A DNA stretch of 63,223 bases from Hwanghaeella sp. (GCA_028282025.1 JANQIT010000055.1:1-63223); one strand, 5' to 3'; positions 7,851 through 16,799 are shown, numbered from the stretch's first letter. Translations and numbers: made by a program. Notes: generated from the sequence alone by a model not told the origin.

Positions 7851-8546
7851 TCAGGTGACGCGGACTGTAATCTCGCCCAGCCCGTCGACGCCGCCTTTCA
7901 TGACATCGCCGGCAACCACCGGGCCCACGCCCGCGGGCGTGCCCGAATAGATCAGATCGCCGGGATAAAGGCGGCTGTATTTGGACAGATCCTCAATCGT
8001 TTCCGAAACGGACCAGATCAGCTCCTCCAGATCGGCGTCCTGGCGCATCTCATCATTGACCGACAGCCAGATCCGGCCCTTGGTCAGCGGTTCCGGCCCG
8101 CTGGCCTTGGTGATCGGGCCGATGGGCGCGCCGAACTCAAAATTCTTTCCGGTATCCCAGGGGCGGCCCTTCTCGCGCATTTTGATCTGTAGGTCGCGGC
8201 GGGTCATGTCGATGCCGACGGCATAGCCGAAGATGTATTGGCCGGCGTCTTCCTTGGCGATCTCGAAACCTTCCTTGCCGATGGCGACAACCAGTTCGAT
8301 CTCGTGATGGAAATTCCCGGTCTGTGGGGCGTAGGGAATGGAAGCTTCGCCGCCATCCGGGCAATTCACGATGCTATAGCGGCCCTTCTTGAAGAAAAAC
8401 GGCGGGTCACGGTCCTCGAACCCCATCTCCTTGCGGTGTTCCCAGTAGTTCCGGCCGACGCAATAGATTTCCCGCACGGGAAACGCATCGTCCGAGCCGC
8501 GCACCGGCACCTGCGTCACTTCCGGCGGATCGAAGACAAAGCCCAT
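7851..8546 (-). CDS. Fumarylpyruvate hydrolase-like FAH-family protein
   Basis: Fumarylacetoacetase-fold hydrolase of 231 residues from the preferred ATG. The metal ligands are visible as E82 and E84 in 'HHEIELVVAIG' and D113 in 'GYAVGIDMTRRDLQ', and 'GRNYWEHRKEMG' is typical of the maleylpyruvate/fumarylpyruvate hydrolase branch. It would split the gentisate ring-cleavage product (maleylpyruvate or fumarylpyruvate) into pyruvate and a C4 acid. An in-frame ATG at 8558 exists, but GGAGAG sits at ribosome-binding distance from the ATG at 8546. It follows gentisate dioxygenase by 30 bases. No maleylpyruvate isomerase is seen nearby. Confidence 0.88.
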   Translation of the reverse strand: MGFVFDPPEVTQVPVRGSDDAFPVREIYCVGRNYWEHRKEMGFEDRDPPFFFKKGRYSIVNCPDGGEASIPYAPQTGNFHHEIELVVAIGKEGFEIAKEDAGQYIFGYAVGIDMTRRDLQIKMREKGRPWDTGKNFEFGAPIGPITKASGPEPLTKGRIWLSVNDEMRQDADLEELIWSVSETIEDLSKYSRLYPGDLIYSGTPAGVGPVVAGDVMKGGVDGLGEITVRVT

Positions 8547-8576
8547 TATTCTCTCCATTAGAAAGCGGCCGGCCCT

Positions 8577-9620
8577 TCAGGCCGCGTTCCGCTGTTCGTT
8601 CCAAATGCCCAGTTTTTCCTGCATGCCCTTGTCGGAATAGACAAACAAGACGAGATCCTCGTCCGCTTCGAAAACATGCTTGTGCCAGCTAGGCACAACA
8701 AAGATATCCCGCGGCTTCAGGTCATAAACCACGTCTCCGATCCGGGCCTTGCCCGACCCTTCGACGACCGTCGCCACCATCCCGTCCGTCGCCCGGTAAC
8801 CGGCGGTGGAGAAACCTTTCGGCAGCAACTGCACGAAGGCGGAGATTGTCGGCATGACCGGCCCGCCATCGGCCGGATTGATGAATTCCAGCTTCAGGCC
8901 CAGGTTCGGATCCCACTCTGTCGCGTCCTTCATATCTTCCAGCGCCTGCCGGTAATCGGCATAGGGATAGTGGAAGACCGGCGAGGATTTCGGTTTCTCG
9001 AAGCCCACCGGCAGCATGTTGCTGCCGAAACGGCGGCGGCTGTCGCCGGGCGGGCGGCGGTCCAACTGATAGTCGTCGTTGCCCTGCTGGGCGAAGCTTG
9101 CATCGAAGAAACGCACGGTCGGAATATCCAACCCGTCCAGCCAGACCATCGGGCCGTCGCTTTCATTGCCGTGATCGTGCCATTGCCAGCTTGGGGTCAG
9201 GATAAGATCCCATTCCTTCATGATGGCGCGCTCGCCGTCGACCGCCGTATAGGCGCCGTCGCCTTCGATAATGAAGCGCAGGGCGCATTGGGTGTGGCGG
9301 TGACAGGGGGCGATCTCGCCGGGCAGGATCAGTTGCAGACCGGCATAGAGCGATTGGGTCACGGCGGACTGACCCGGCAGGCCCGGATTCTCCAGGATCA
9401 GGACGCGGCGCTCCGCCTCCTTGGCGGTGATGAGCGAACCGGATGACATCACATAGGGCCGTACCTCGTCATAGCGCCATCGCACGGGCTTGACCGGCGT
9501 ATCGGGTTCCTTGGCGACCAGCGCGTGTAGAACCTCCCACAGAGGGGCCATGTTGTGGGTGCGGATCTCGTCGTAGAAGGCTTTGCGTTCAGCCTGTTGT
9601 TCGGCGGTGGTCTCGGTCAT
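8577..9620 (-). CDS. Gentisate 1,2-dioxygenase
   Basis: Bicupin Fe(II) ring-cleavage dioxygenase of 347 residues, converting gentisate (2,5-dihydroxybenzoate) to maleylpyruvate. The N-terminal cupin holds the metal motif with H107 and H109 in 'PCHRHTQCALRF' and H148 in 'SWQWHDHGN'; the C-terminal cupin ends with 'FVVPSWHKHVFEADED'. The ATG overlaps the stop of the upstream CoA-ligase gene by 4 bases, which fixes the start. It anchors the function of the whole minus-strand block as a gentisate pathway. Confidence 0.93.
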   Translation of the reverse strand: MTETTAEQQAERKAFYDEIRTHNMAPLWEVLHALVAKEPDTPVKPVRWRYDEVRPYVMSSGSLITAKEAERRVLILENPGLPGQSAVTQSLYAGLQLILPGEIAPCHRHTQCALRFIIEGDGAYTAVDGERAIMKEWDLILTPSWQWHDHGNESDGPMVWLDGLDIPTVRFFDASFAQQGNDDYQLDRRPPGDSRRRFGSNMLPVGFEKPKSSPVFHYPYADYRQALEDMKDATEWDPNLGLKLEFINPADGGPVMPTISAFVQLLPKGFSTAGYRATDGMVATVVEGSGKARIGDVVYDLKPRDIFVVPSWHKHVFEADEDLVLFVYSDKGMQEKLGIWNEQRNAA

Positions 9621-11299
9621 GGTTGCGCTTCTTCTTTCTTCCCGGCCTGGCGGTCGCGCCACAAGGCAAGCAGGGCCTGACGGTCGATCTTGCCCGTGCC
9701 GGTCTTCGGCAGATCATCCAGAAAATAGATGTGGCGGGGATATTTGTAGGGCATCAAGGTGTCTTTTACATAGGTCTGCAATCGTTGCGTGGCGTCCTCT
9801 TCGCTGCCTTCCGAATCCAGGCGGGAAGCCACGGCCAGCAATGTCGTTCTGCCATCCGGCAGCGGCGCGCCCATAACAGCGCTCTCCCGCACCATCGGGT
9901 GTTCGTTGAGGCAGAGTTCCACTTCCAGCGGATAGACCCACTGGCCGCTTACCTTGATCAGATCGTCCGCGCGGCCTTTGAAATAGTAAAAGCCGTCTTC
10001 GTCCACCGTGAAGCGGTCGCCGGTCCAGATCCAACCGTCGCGCATGGTTTCCGCCGTTTTGTCGGGTCGGTTCCAGTAGCACGGGGCGCTGGAATCGCCA
10101 CGCACAGACAGAATGCCTTCCTCGCCCTCTGCGACCGGATTTCCCTCCCGGTCGGTCAATTTCATCTCGTATCCCGGAACCCGCAGGCCGGCCGATCCTG
10201 GCTTTTGCCGATCCACCCGGTTGGAGAGGTAGATATGCAGAACCTCTGTCGAGCCCAATCCTTCCACGATCCGGTGACCGAAACGCGCTTCCCAGGCGTT
10301 GAAGACATCCTGCGACAGGATTTCGGCTGCTGAAATGCAGCGGCGGACGGAGCCGAGATCGGCCTTCTCCGCATCGCCGGACTTGATCAGGGCCGTATAG
10401 ACGGTCGGCAGTGCGAACAGGAAGGTGGGGCGATGCTTGGCCACCTGCTCGAAAATCTTCTCCGGCGTCGGACGTCCTGCAAAGAGCAATCCCGCCGCGC
10501 CTCTGTAGAACGGGAAGGTCAGGCTGTTTCCGAAGCCATAGGCGAAGAAGATCTTCGGAACGGAGAAACAGATATCGTCTTTGTCCAACCCCAGAATTCC
10601 GTCCGCGTAACTCTTCGCCGTATAGAGCATGTCATGTTGAAGATGGACGACCGCCTTGGGCTTGCCGGTGGAGCCGGAGGAGTACATCCAGAACGCCATG
10701 TCGTCGCGGTGGGTGTCGGCGGCGCTGAGCCGGTCCGGCATTCTGTCGAGCCAGCCGGAGCTCAGCCCCTGAAGCCCCTGTAGAGAAGGGCCCGCCGTAT
10801 CGTCGACAGCAATAACGGCGAGCAGCGCGGTTCCTTCCCAATCCTGTTCGGTGAGCAGAGGTAAATAGGAGGATTGCGTTACGCAGACTTTCGCCTCGGC
10901 GTCTTCGATGAAATACGCGATCAGGTCGGGTGGCGACTGGGTGTTCACCAGGACTGGAACCAGGCCGGCCCGGATCGCACCGAACACCGCGGCCGGATAG
11001 TCGGGCGTGTCGTCCAACAGCAGAAGAACCCGGTCGCCCCGGCTCAACCCGAGCGCAAGCAGCGCATTGCCGACCCTGCACGCATTCCTGCAGAGCGCCG
11101 CATAGGTCAGCCGGCCCGTGTCGGAGAGAATGGCCGGCCGGTCCGCATTTCCGTTCTCCAGATTGTCGAACAGGATTGCCGCGGCGTTGTATCGCTCCGC
11201 GATGGAGAAGCCGATTTCGTCGGCGGCGACGCCGGCGCGCGGGACTTTATCGGCTATCTGTACGGCTTCCGGTGCGGTGGTGTCGGCGGGGGCGTCCAT
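9617..11299 (-). CDS. Aryl-CoA ligase (benzoate-CoA ligase family)
   Basis: Acyl-AMP-forming enzyme of about 560 residues. The P-loop is 'YSSGSTGKPKAVVH', the A5 core 'GLGSTEVLHIYLS' and the A8 hinge 'KGRADDLIKVSGQWVYPLEVE', with the catalytic lysine region 'LPKTGTGKIDRQAL' at the end. These match benzoate-, hydroxybenzoate- and aminobenzoate-CoA ligases. Placed between gentisate dioxygenase and an aryl-CoA hydroxylase, a hydroxybenzoate such as 3-hydroxybenzoate or salicylate is the best guess for its substrate. A GTG at 11302 overlaps the preceding stop and is an equally possible start; AGGAGA lies 7 to 10 bases upstream. Confidence 0.9.
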   Translation of the reverse strand: MDAPADTTAPEAVQIADKVPRAGVAADEIGFSIAERYNAAAILFDNLENGNADRPAILSDTGRLTYAALCRNACRVGNALLALGLSRGDRVLLLLDDTPDYPAAVFGAIRAGLVPVLVNTQSPPDLIAYFIEDAEAKVCVTQSSYLPLLTEQDWEGTALLAVIAVDDTAGPSLQGLQGLSSGWLDRMPDRLSAADTHRDDMAFWMYSSGSTGKPKAVVHLQHDMLYTAKSYADGILGLDKDDICFSVPKIFFAYGFGNSLTFPFYRGAAGLLFAGRPTPEKIFEQVAKHRPTFLFALPTVYTALIKSGDAEKADLGSVRRCISAAEILSQDVFNAWEARFGHRIVEGLGSTEVLHIYLSNRVDRQKPGSAGLRVPGYEMKLTDREGNPVAEGEEGILSVRGDSSAPCYWNRPDKTAETMRDGWIWTGDRFTVDEDGFYYFKGRADDLIKVSGQWVYPLEVELCLNEHPMVRESAVMGAPLPDGRTTLLAVASRLDSEGSEEDATQRLQTYVKDTLMPYKYPRHIYFLDDLPKTGTGKIDRQALLALWRDRQAGKKEEAQP

Positions 11300-12450
11300 C
11301 ACTCGGCGTTCTCCTGCTTGTAGACGTCATAGGCGGCTATGAAGGCGGGGGCGAGGGCGCGCAGTTTTTCCGGCGCCAGCCTTCCGGCGCGCGTGATGTA
11401 GCTATGCGCGAATGCCATTGCGGGCAGCGCCATGCGCTCGTCGAAGCGCTCGTACCAATCGGCGCTTTCGTCCGCCGCCGCCACCAGCTTTTCTACGATT
11501 GGCATGCGGCTGTCCTGAAACGATTGAAGCGCCGCCGGGACGTCGGTGCGGCCGCCCTCCGTATGCGCGTTGATCGCTCCCGCCAGGGCTATCGCATCCT
11601 CCAACGCCAAACGCGTCCCCGACCCTATGGAAAAATGGGCGGTGTGGAGCGCATCGCCGATCAGCACTTGATTGCCGCTGTACCAGCTTTCGTTCCAGAC
11701 CTTTGGAAAGGTGCGCCAGATCGATTTGTTGGAGATCAGGGGCCGCCCATCCAGAACGTCCGCGAAGACACGCTCGCAGATCCGGCGGCTCTGTTCGTCG
11801 CCGGCCGTATCCAGGCCGGCGCGGGACCAGACCTCCGGCGTGGTCTCTACGATGAAGGTGCTCATGTCCGGGGCGTAGCGATAGTGATGCGCGTTGAACG
11901 GACCCCAGTCGGAGTCGCGGAAGCTCTGCGTGAGGGTGGGGAATGTCTTGGTCGTGCCGTACCAGGCAAAGCGGTTTTGGAGATGACTGACGCTGGCGCC
12001 GAAGCGATCCGGGGCGGCGTTTCTGATCCGGGAGTTCACGCCGTCCGCGGCAATCAGCAGATCGGGCTCCGGTCCCTCTCGGTAGGCGTCGGGCGCGCAT
12101 CCGAATTTCAGGTCCACCCCGGTTTCTTCCGCCCGGCGGACCAGGATCTGCAGAAGCTTCAGCCGGGCGACCGCGGCGAATCCGACGCCGTCGATGGTGA
12201 TGATTTCACCGTTTAAGTCGAGCGTGATGTCCCGCCAGGTTTCCAGCGCCGGGGCGATGGCGGAAAGGGTTTCTGGATCGTCTTGCTGCAGGAAGGACAA
12301 GGCGGTGTCGGAAAAGACCACGCCGAACCCCCACGTTACGTCCCTTGGATTCTGTTCGTAGACGGCGACCTGGAATTCCGGATGGGCGCGCTTCAACAAG
12401 GTGGCGGCGTACAGGCCCGCTGGTCCGCCGCCCAAAACGACAATGCGCAT
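11299..12450 (-). CDS. FAD-dependent aryl-CoA hydroxylase (salicylyl-/3-hydroxybenzoyl-CoA type)
   Basis: 383-residue flavin monooxygenase with the N-terminal dinucleotide fold 'VVLGGGPAGLYAATLLKR' and 'WGFGVVFSDTAL', a signature shared with salicylyl-CoA 5-hydroxylase and 2-aminobenzoyl-CoA monooxygenase. The 'LIGDALHTAHFSIGSGTRLALED' region supplies the second FAD contact. It is of single-domain length and lacks the C-terminal reductase of the bifunctional aminobenzoyl-CoA enzyme. The expected reaction is para-hydroxylation of a hydroxybenzoyl-CoA to gentisyl-CoA. First gene of the gentisate block, divergent from an IclR regulator. Confidence 0.85.
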   Translation of the reverse strand: MRIVVLGGGPAGLYAATLLKRAHPEFQVAVYEQNPRDVTWGFGVVFSDTALSFLQQDDPETLSAIAPALETWRDITLDLNGEIITIDGVGFAAVARLKLLQILVRRAEETGVDLKFGCAPDAYREGPEPDLLIAADGVNSRIRNAAPDRFGASVSHLQNRFAWYGTTKTFPTLTQSFRDSDWGPFNAHHYRYAPDMSTFIVETTPEVWSRAGLDTAGDEQSRRICERVFADVLDGRPLISNKSIWRTFPKVWNESWYSGNQVLIGDALHTAHFSIGSGTRLALEDAIALAGAINAHTEGGRTDVPAALQSFQDSRMPIVEKLVAAADESADWYERFDERMALPAMAFAHSYITRAGRLAPEKLRALAPAFIAAYDVYKQENAE

Positions 12451-12460
12451 GGCTCTCCCT

Positions 12461-12518
12461 AGAATTTGTGTTTGCTATTTTTCCGATATATACAATTTAT
12501 TCACAAATATGCAATTCT
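12461..12518. promoter_or_regulatory. AT-rich divergent promoter region with inverted repeats
   Basis: The 117 bases between the FAD hydroxylase and the IclR gene are AT-rich. AGAATT at 12461-12466 is mirrored by AATTCT at 12513-12518, and TTTGTG at 12465-12470 by CACAAA at 12502-12507, so nested inverted repeats flank the likely -10 region. This is a plausible IclR operator, proposed from symmetry and position only. Confidence 0.4.
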
Positions 12519-12567
12519 AAAGTCAAGCGCCTTGATCCAAGCACGCCGAGATACTGTTGGAGGCCCG

Positions 12568-13377
12568 ATGCCCGAAGAGTACGCCCAATCGTCCGATCCG
12601 GGCCTAGCCGCGACACGGCGCGGCATACAATCGCTGGATATCGGCCTGTCTATTCTTGAGGCGTTCGTCGCGGCGGAGGGGCCGCTCAGCCTGACGGAGC
12701 TCGGCGAACGAATGGAAATGCCGCCCAGCAAGCTTCATAGATATGTCTCAAGTTTCGCTGCGGCCGGCTTTCTGGTGCAGCGTCAGCGGTCGGGTGCCTA
12801 CGACCTCGGCCCCAGGGCTCTTTCGGTCGGGTTGGCGGCGCTCAATCGAAACGATTTCGTAAATCGGGCGGCTGCCGGGTTGGAAGAGTTTGTTGAACGG
12901 ACCGGACAAACGGCAACCCTGAACGTTTGGGGCAACCAGGGGCCGACGGTGGTGCGTTGGGAACGTGGCCGCGACAGTCTCACAACCGCGCTTGGGCTGG
13001 GGTCCGTACTTCCATTGTTCGAGTCGGCGACCGGCCAGATCTTCCTTTCCTATTTGCCACCGCGCTTTGTGGCGGGGTTTCTGGAGGCGCATGGCGCCTA
13101 CGATGCCGGGGCCGTCGACGATTTGCGCGAAATGGTGCGCGGACGGGGATACGCCATGGTCGACGGGCGTTTCATTCCGGGCCTGAACGCTGTCGCGGCG
13201 CCGGTCCTGAATTGGCAGGGAACGGTTGAGGTCGCGGTCACGGTTGTGGCCCGGGACCCTTCGGTGCTGGCTTCGGATGGGCCGGTCCTAACGGCGCTAC
13301 TGGCAATGGCGCGGTCCTTGTCCGTATTCGATCCGGTCCTGGGCGACCGGAATCATACCGGTCAATCAGACGATTGA
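12568..13377 (+). CDS. IclR-family transcriptional regulator
   Basis: 269 residues with an N-terminal winged helix-turn-helix (about residues 15-75: 'SLDIGLSILEAF', 'LSLTELGERMEMPPSKLHRY') and a C-terminal IclR effector-binding domain (about 90-260). A GGAGG four bases before the ATG at 12568 fixes the start; an earlier in-frame ATG at 12466 lies inside the divergent promoter. It is divergent from the gentisate-pathway operon and probably controls it in response to an aromatic acid or CoA ester. Confidence 0.9.
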   Translation: MPEEYAQSSDPGLAATRRGIQSLDIGLSILEAFVAAEGPLSLTELGERMEMPPSKLHRYVSSFAAAGFLVQRQRSGAYDLGPRALSVGLAALNRNDFVNRAAAGLEEFVERTGQTATLNVWGNQGPTVVRWERGRDSLTTALGLGSVLPLFESATGQIFLSYLPPRFVAGFLEAHGAYDAGAVDDLREMVRGRGYAMVDGRFIPGLNAVAAPVLNWQGTVEVAVTVVARDPSVLASDGPVLTALLAMARSLSVFDPVLGDRNHTGQSDD

Positions 13378-13470
13378 TTAAAGCCCCGCAGCACGGTCTT
13401 ATCGTGGGATAAAATGGCTGTACGGCTATAATGACCCGGACGATACCGGGCTGCCGTGGAGGGGGGTGCT

Positions 13471-13971
13471 ATGAATGAACAGACGGTGGACAGTGGCGGC
13501 CCCACCGGCGCCGGTACGGGCACTGTCTCCGGGAAGGTCAGTCTCGGATTTCTGACCGGCCTGATCGGATATCACTTGCGTCTTGCGCAGCTACGGGTGT
13601 TCGAGCAGTTCAGCACGACCATGAAGAAGAGCGGCGACCCGGTGGTTGCGTCCATAACGCCGGGATTGTTCCGCATTCTGTTGTTGGTCGGTGAGAATGC
13701 CGGCATGAACCAGAGCAGCCTTGCGCGTGCGGTTCGGATCGACCGTTCGACGCTGGTGCCCATCTTGAACAAGCTGGAAGGGTTGGGCCTTGTCGAAAGG
13801 CGCGCGTCAAATGTCGACAGGAGATCCCATGCCCTGCACCTGACCGGGAAGGGGGAGGAAACCGTCGCGCTGATGCAAAGCCGGGTTCTGGAGCATGAAG
13901 CCTTAATCTCCGCGAAACTGACTGACTCAGAGCGACGGACCTTGCTGGACCTTCTGTCGAAGCTTTCCTGA
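13471..13971 (+). CDS. MarR-family transcriptional regulator
   Basis: 166-residue winged-helix regulator. The core is 'FRILLLVGENAGMNQSSLARAVRIDRSTLVPILNKLEGLGLVERR' in outline (about residues 70-115), ending with the wing 'NVDRRSHALHLTGKGEE'. A long G-rich Shine-Dalgarno at 13458-13466 precedes ATG 13471; an in-frame GTG at 13456 is less likely. A perfect TATAAT is found at 13427-13432 upstream. It heads the reductase-SDR-diiron operon, and a near-palindrome downstream is a candidate operator. MarR proteins of this type often sense aromatic acyl-CoA esters. Confidence 0.9.
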   Translation: MNEQTVDSGGPTGAGTGTVSGKVSLGFLTGLIGYHLRLAQLRVFEQFSTTMKKSGDPVVASITPGLFRILLLVGENAGMNQSSLARAVRIDRSTLVPILNKLEGLGLVERRASNVDRRSHALHLTGKGEETVALMQSRVLEHEALISAKLTDSERRTLLDLLSKLS

Positions 13972-14023
13972 ATTTAACGGATGGTTTTTCTTGCGTCGGG
14001 ATCAGAGCTGCGCTAGATCAATT

Positions 14024-14042
14024 TTGTTGGCTATGCAAACAA
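14024..14042. promoter_or_regulatory. Candidate MarR operator before the diiron oxygenase operon
   Basis: TTGTTGGC-TAT-GCAAACAA is a 19-base near-palindrome (7 of 8 arm positions match) in the 119-base gap between the MarR gene and the reductase gene. Size, arm length and AT-rich centre agree with operators of MarR regulators of aromatic catabolism. An AT-rich segment follows directly. Confidence 0.45.
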
Positions 14043-14090
14043 TAAATATAAACGAGTGCTCCAAGCTCTTGTGCAGGGGAAATGCCGAAG

Positions 14091-15137
14091 ATGCCTAAAG
14101 TCCGGCTGGAGACCTTTGACGCGACGGTGGATGTCGGGATGGGCCAGACGCTGTTGGACGCGGCGTTGGCCGACGGGATCGACTATCCGCACAGTTGCCG
14201 CAGCGGAAATTGCAGCGCATGCAAAAGCCGGCTTATCGACGGCGAAGTCGATCTGATGCCCTATTCCGAATTCGCCTTGAGCGACGAGGAACGGGCGGCC
14301 GGATACATTCTCGCCTGCCGGTGCATGGTTTGGGAGGACAGCACGGTCGCCGTTGTCGGGGTGGAAGACGAAGAGCCCGCCGCCACGCAGGTGACGGCCC
14401 GGATCGTGACTCTGGACGATGCGACCCATGATATCAAACGCGTCTGTCTGGAGGCGGAGAGCGGGATGCTGCCGGCCTTCAAGCCGGGACAGTTCGCCAA
14501 TCTCTCCTTCGGCGGATTGCCCGGGCGGGACTATTCCATGGCCTCACAGCCCGACGATCCGGTATGGGAATTTCACATCCGGCGTATGCCCGATGGACTG
14601 ACCAGCACCTTGGTGTCCGAACGCGCCCGGGTCGGCGATACCGTGATCGTCAAGGGGCCGATGGGGGATGCGCATTTGCGAACCGATCACACCGGGCCAA
14701 TTCTGGCGATTGCCGGCGGGTCGGGCCTGGCGCCGGTTAAGTCGATTGTCGAGGCGGCCCTTCGCAACGATCCGTCGCGCCGGGTGGATCTCTATTTCGG
14801 GGTTCGGGACGAGCGGGATCTGTATCTGACCGAACATTTCCAGTCTTTGCAGGCCGCCCATGCGAATATGCGGTTTTCGCCGGTCCTGTCGGAACCCGCT
14901 CAATCCACCGGGTGTCGGACCGGCTTCGTGCATCGCGCCGCCCTTGCGGATTTACCCGATCTGCAGGGGTTCAAGGTCTATATGGCCGGACCGCCGGTCA
15001 TGGTGGAGGCGGCGAATGCAGCGTTGAAGGAGCGGGGTGTACTGGCCGCGGATATCCATGCTGACGCATTCTACCCGGCGGAGGAGATGGACCGGGCGCG
15101 GAATGCAATATCGCTGGCGGAGGCGGCCCATGGCTGA
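14091..15137 (+). CDS. 2Fe-2S/FAD/NAD(P)H oxidoreductase (PaaE/class IB reductase-like)
   Basis: Electron-transfer reductase of about 350 residues. Counting from the in-frame ATG at 14082, the plant-type ferredoxin domain has C39, C44, C47 and C79; the flavin domain has 'RDYSMAS' at 149-155; and the NAD(P)H domain has 'AIAGGSGLAPVK' at 209-220 and 'VYMAGPPVMVEAA' near the end. It passes electrons from NAD(P)H through FAD and the iron-sulfur cluster to an oxygenase. AGGGGA is only one base from the ATG at 14082 but well placed for 14091, hence the start chosen. It precedes the SDR and diiron genes and overlaps the SDR start, so it is the likely reductase of the diiron protein. Confidence 0.9.
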   Translation: MPKVRLETFDATVDVGMGQTLLDAALADGIDYPHSCRSGNCSACKSRLIDGEVDLMPYSEFALSDEERAAGYILACRCMVWEDSTVAVVGVEDEEPAATQVTARIVTLDDATHDIKRVCLEAESGMLPAFKPGQFANLSFGGLPGRDYSMASQPDDPVWEFHIRRMPDGLTSTLVSERARVGDTVIVKGPMGDAHLRTDHTGPILAIAGGSGLAPVKSIVEAALRNDPSRRVDLYFGVRDERDLYLTEHFQSLQAAHANMRFSPVLSEPAQSTGCRTGFVHRAALADLPDLQGFKVYMAGPPVMVEAANAALKERGVLAADIHADAFYPAEEMDRARNAISLAEAAHG

Positions 15138-16038
15138 CGAGATGATGAAGGGCCGCACCGCAATCGTAACCGGGGGCGCGCGCGGGATCGGGTTGGCGAT
15201 TGCGCGCACCCTGTACAACGCCGGTGCGCAGGTCGCGCTTGTCGATAGCGGCTGCGGCATAGACGGCGGCGCGCCGGATGACGGCGTCGTCCAATCGGCG
15301 GCGGGCAGTCTGGGCGACAGGGCGCTCGGCATCGCGGCGGATGTGTCCGACCCGGATGCGGTTAGGGCGGCGGTTGACCGTATCCTGGATTGGGCGGGGC
15401 GTATCGACGTTTTGGTGAACAATGCGGCGATTCTGAGGGACGGTTTTGTTTTCAAAGCCCGCCCGGAGGACTTTGCGCGGGTGATCGGCGTGAACCTGAC
15501 CGGGGCGTTTCTGATGACGAATGCGGTGACGCCGGTCCTGCGTGCGCAAGCAAAGGAGACGCCCGACCGGGCATGGGGACGGATCGTGAATATCGTCTCG
15601 ACCGCGGGCCTCTACGGAAATTACGGACAGGCCGCCTATGCCAGTGCGAAAGCCGGTCTGGTCGGCCTGACCCGCGTCACCGCGCTGGACATGTCCCGTT
15701 CGGGCGTTGCTTGCAACGCGGTGGCGCCGTTCGCGGCGACGCGCGTGACAGACACGATCGTGCCGCAGAACGAGGCGCAGGCGGCCTATAAGGAACGGGC
15801 GTTGTCGGTGCCGGCTGAGTGTGTCGGGTCGCTGGTCGGACTTCTGGCGGGCGATGCCGGCCGGGATGTTTCCGGGCAGATTTTCGGCGTGCGCGGCCGC
15901 GAAGTGTTTCTGTTTTCCCAAGCCCGGCCCGCGGCCACGGCCGTGTTGGGCGAGGGCGACGTTCTGGCCGGTCTGGCCGCAAATTTCACGCCGTTGGAGA
16001 CCGATCTGGAATCCTTCAGCGGCGATCCCCTGTTGTGA
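15130..16038 (+). CDS. Short-chain dehydrogenase/reductase
   Basis: 302-residue classical-type SDR. It has the cofactor motif 'TGGARGIGLAIA' (about residues 14-25), 'NNAAILRDGF' (the NNAG-like motif), a catalytic serine in 'NIVSTAGLYG' and the YxxxK pair in 'YASAKAGLVG'. The overall form with an inserted 'CGIDGGAPDDG' segment resembles the SDR domains of multifunctional acyl-CoA enzymes. Its ATG overlaps the end of the reductase gene by 8 bases, and the diiron gene follows after 24 bases. It could oxidise a dihydrodiol- or hydroxyacyl-CoA made by the oxygenase. Confidence 0.9.
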   Translation: MADEMMKGRTAIVTGGARGIGLAIARTLYNAGAQVALVDSGCGIDGGAPDDGVVQSAAGSLGDRALGIAADVSDPDAVRAAVDRILDWAGRIDVLVNNAAILRDGFVFKARPEDFARVIGVNLTGAFLMTNAVTPVLRAQAKETPDRAWGRIVNIVSTAGLYGNYGQAAYASAKAGLVGLTRVTALDMSRSGVACNAVAPFAATRVTDTIVPQNEAQAAYKERALSVPAECVGSLVGLLAGDAGRDVSGQIFGVRGREVFLFSQARPAATAVLGEGDVLAGLAANFTPLETDLESFSGDPLL

Positions 16039-16062
16039 CAGGCGTAACGCGAGGATAGTGCG

Positions 16063-16776
16063 ATGAGTGAGACCGATTTCGTGGTGAAGACGATAGCCGA
16101 GTTCGACAGTCAGCCGGAGGAGTACCGGACCGCGGTCAAGAAGATCATCCAAAGCCATGCGGTGAACGAGTTGTACGGGGCGCAGGTCTTTGACGAACCC
16201 GCCATTCAACTTGCGCCGAACGCCTACGCCAAATGGCTGACTTGCCGTGTCGCGATGGAGGAATACGGGCATCATGTCCGCTTCAAGGAACTGGGCAAGG
16301 AGATCGGCATCGCGGAAAGCGCGATGTCGCCGGAGGAAAAGAAACCTCTTTCCATCTTCGAGTTCGATCTGAACAATTGGGCGGAATTCGTTGTTATTAA
16401 AATGTTCGCGGATCTGGCTGAGATTCTCCAGGTGGAGGATCTTTGGAATTGCACCTTCCATCCGCTGCGCAATCTGGCCCGGATGACGATGCCGGAAGAG
16501 CGGTTTCACGTCGATTTCGGCCATGAATTCGCCGCTGAGCTTGTGAAGACGGAAGAGGGCAAGGCCGCGCTGCAAAAGGCGGTAGACGAGTATTTCCCGA
16601 AACTGCCGGCCTTCTTCGGCAGACCGAAATCCAAGAACAACGAAATGTTCCGGAAATGGGGGATCAAGTCCCGCCGAAACGAGGACATGGCCGCCGACTA
16701 CATGAAACGCGCCCGGGAAACCGCGGACAAGTTCGGTCTGACCCTGCCCGATGTTTCCCTCCCGCAGGCAGCGTGA
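16063..16776 (+). CDS. PaaA-like ferritin-fold diiron oxygenase component
   Basis: 237-residue protein of the phenylacetate catabolic (PaaA/PaaC) family. Two ExxH pairs are intact, E67-Y-G-H70 and E146-R-F-H149, with E36 in 'VNELYG' and E108 or E120 as the remaining ligands, so it has a full diiron set as in PaaA rather than the inactive set of PaaC. It is much shorter than BoxB and somewhat shorter than PaaA. The family activates O2 to oxygenate aromatic acyl-CoA rings. It is flanked by a PaaE-like reductase, an SDR and an unrecognised small protein; genes for PaaB, PaaC and PaaD are missing. The substrate is unknown; benzoyl-CoA or hydroxybenzoyl-CoA fits the context. Confidence 0.85.
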   Translation: MSETDFVVKTIAEFDSQPEEYRTAVKKIIQSHAVNELYGAQVFDEPAIQLAPNAYAKWLTCRVAMEEYGHHVRFKELGKEIGIAESAMSPEEKKPLSIFEFDLNNWAEFVVIKMFADLAEILQVEDLWNCTFHPLRNLARMTMPEERFHVDFGHEFAAELVKTEEGKAALQKAVDEYFPKLPAFFGRPKSKNNEMFRKWGIKSRRNEDMAADYMKRARETADKFGLTLPDVSLPQAA

Positions 16777-16799
16777 CGCAGCGTTCGGCGCAGGGCGCG

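Noticed and set aside
13427-13432. Perfect TATAAT before marR considered as a full promoter
   Set aside because: No acceptable -35 element lies 16 to 18 bases upstream, so only the -10 match is noted.
14091-15137. Considered calling this boxA
   Set aside because: BoxA carries 4Fe-4S ferredoxin-type clusters; here one plant-type 2Fe-2S cluster with FAD and NAD(P)H domains is seen, as in PaaE.
16063-16776. Considered calling this boxB
   Set aside because: BoxB is about twice this length, and the visible motifs fit the PaaA/PaaC family better. No boxC is present.
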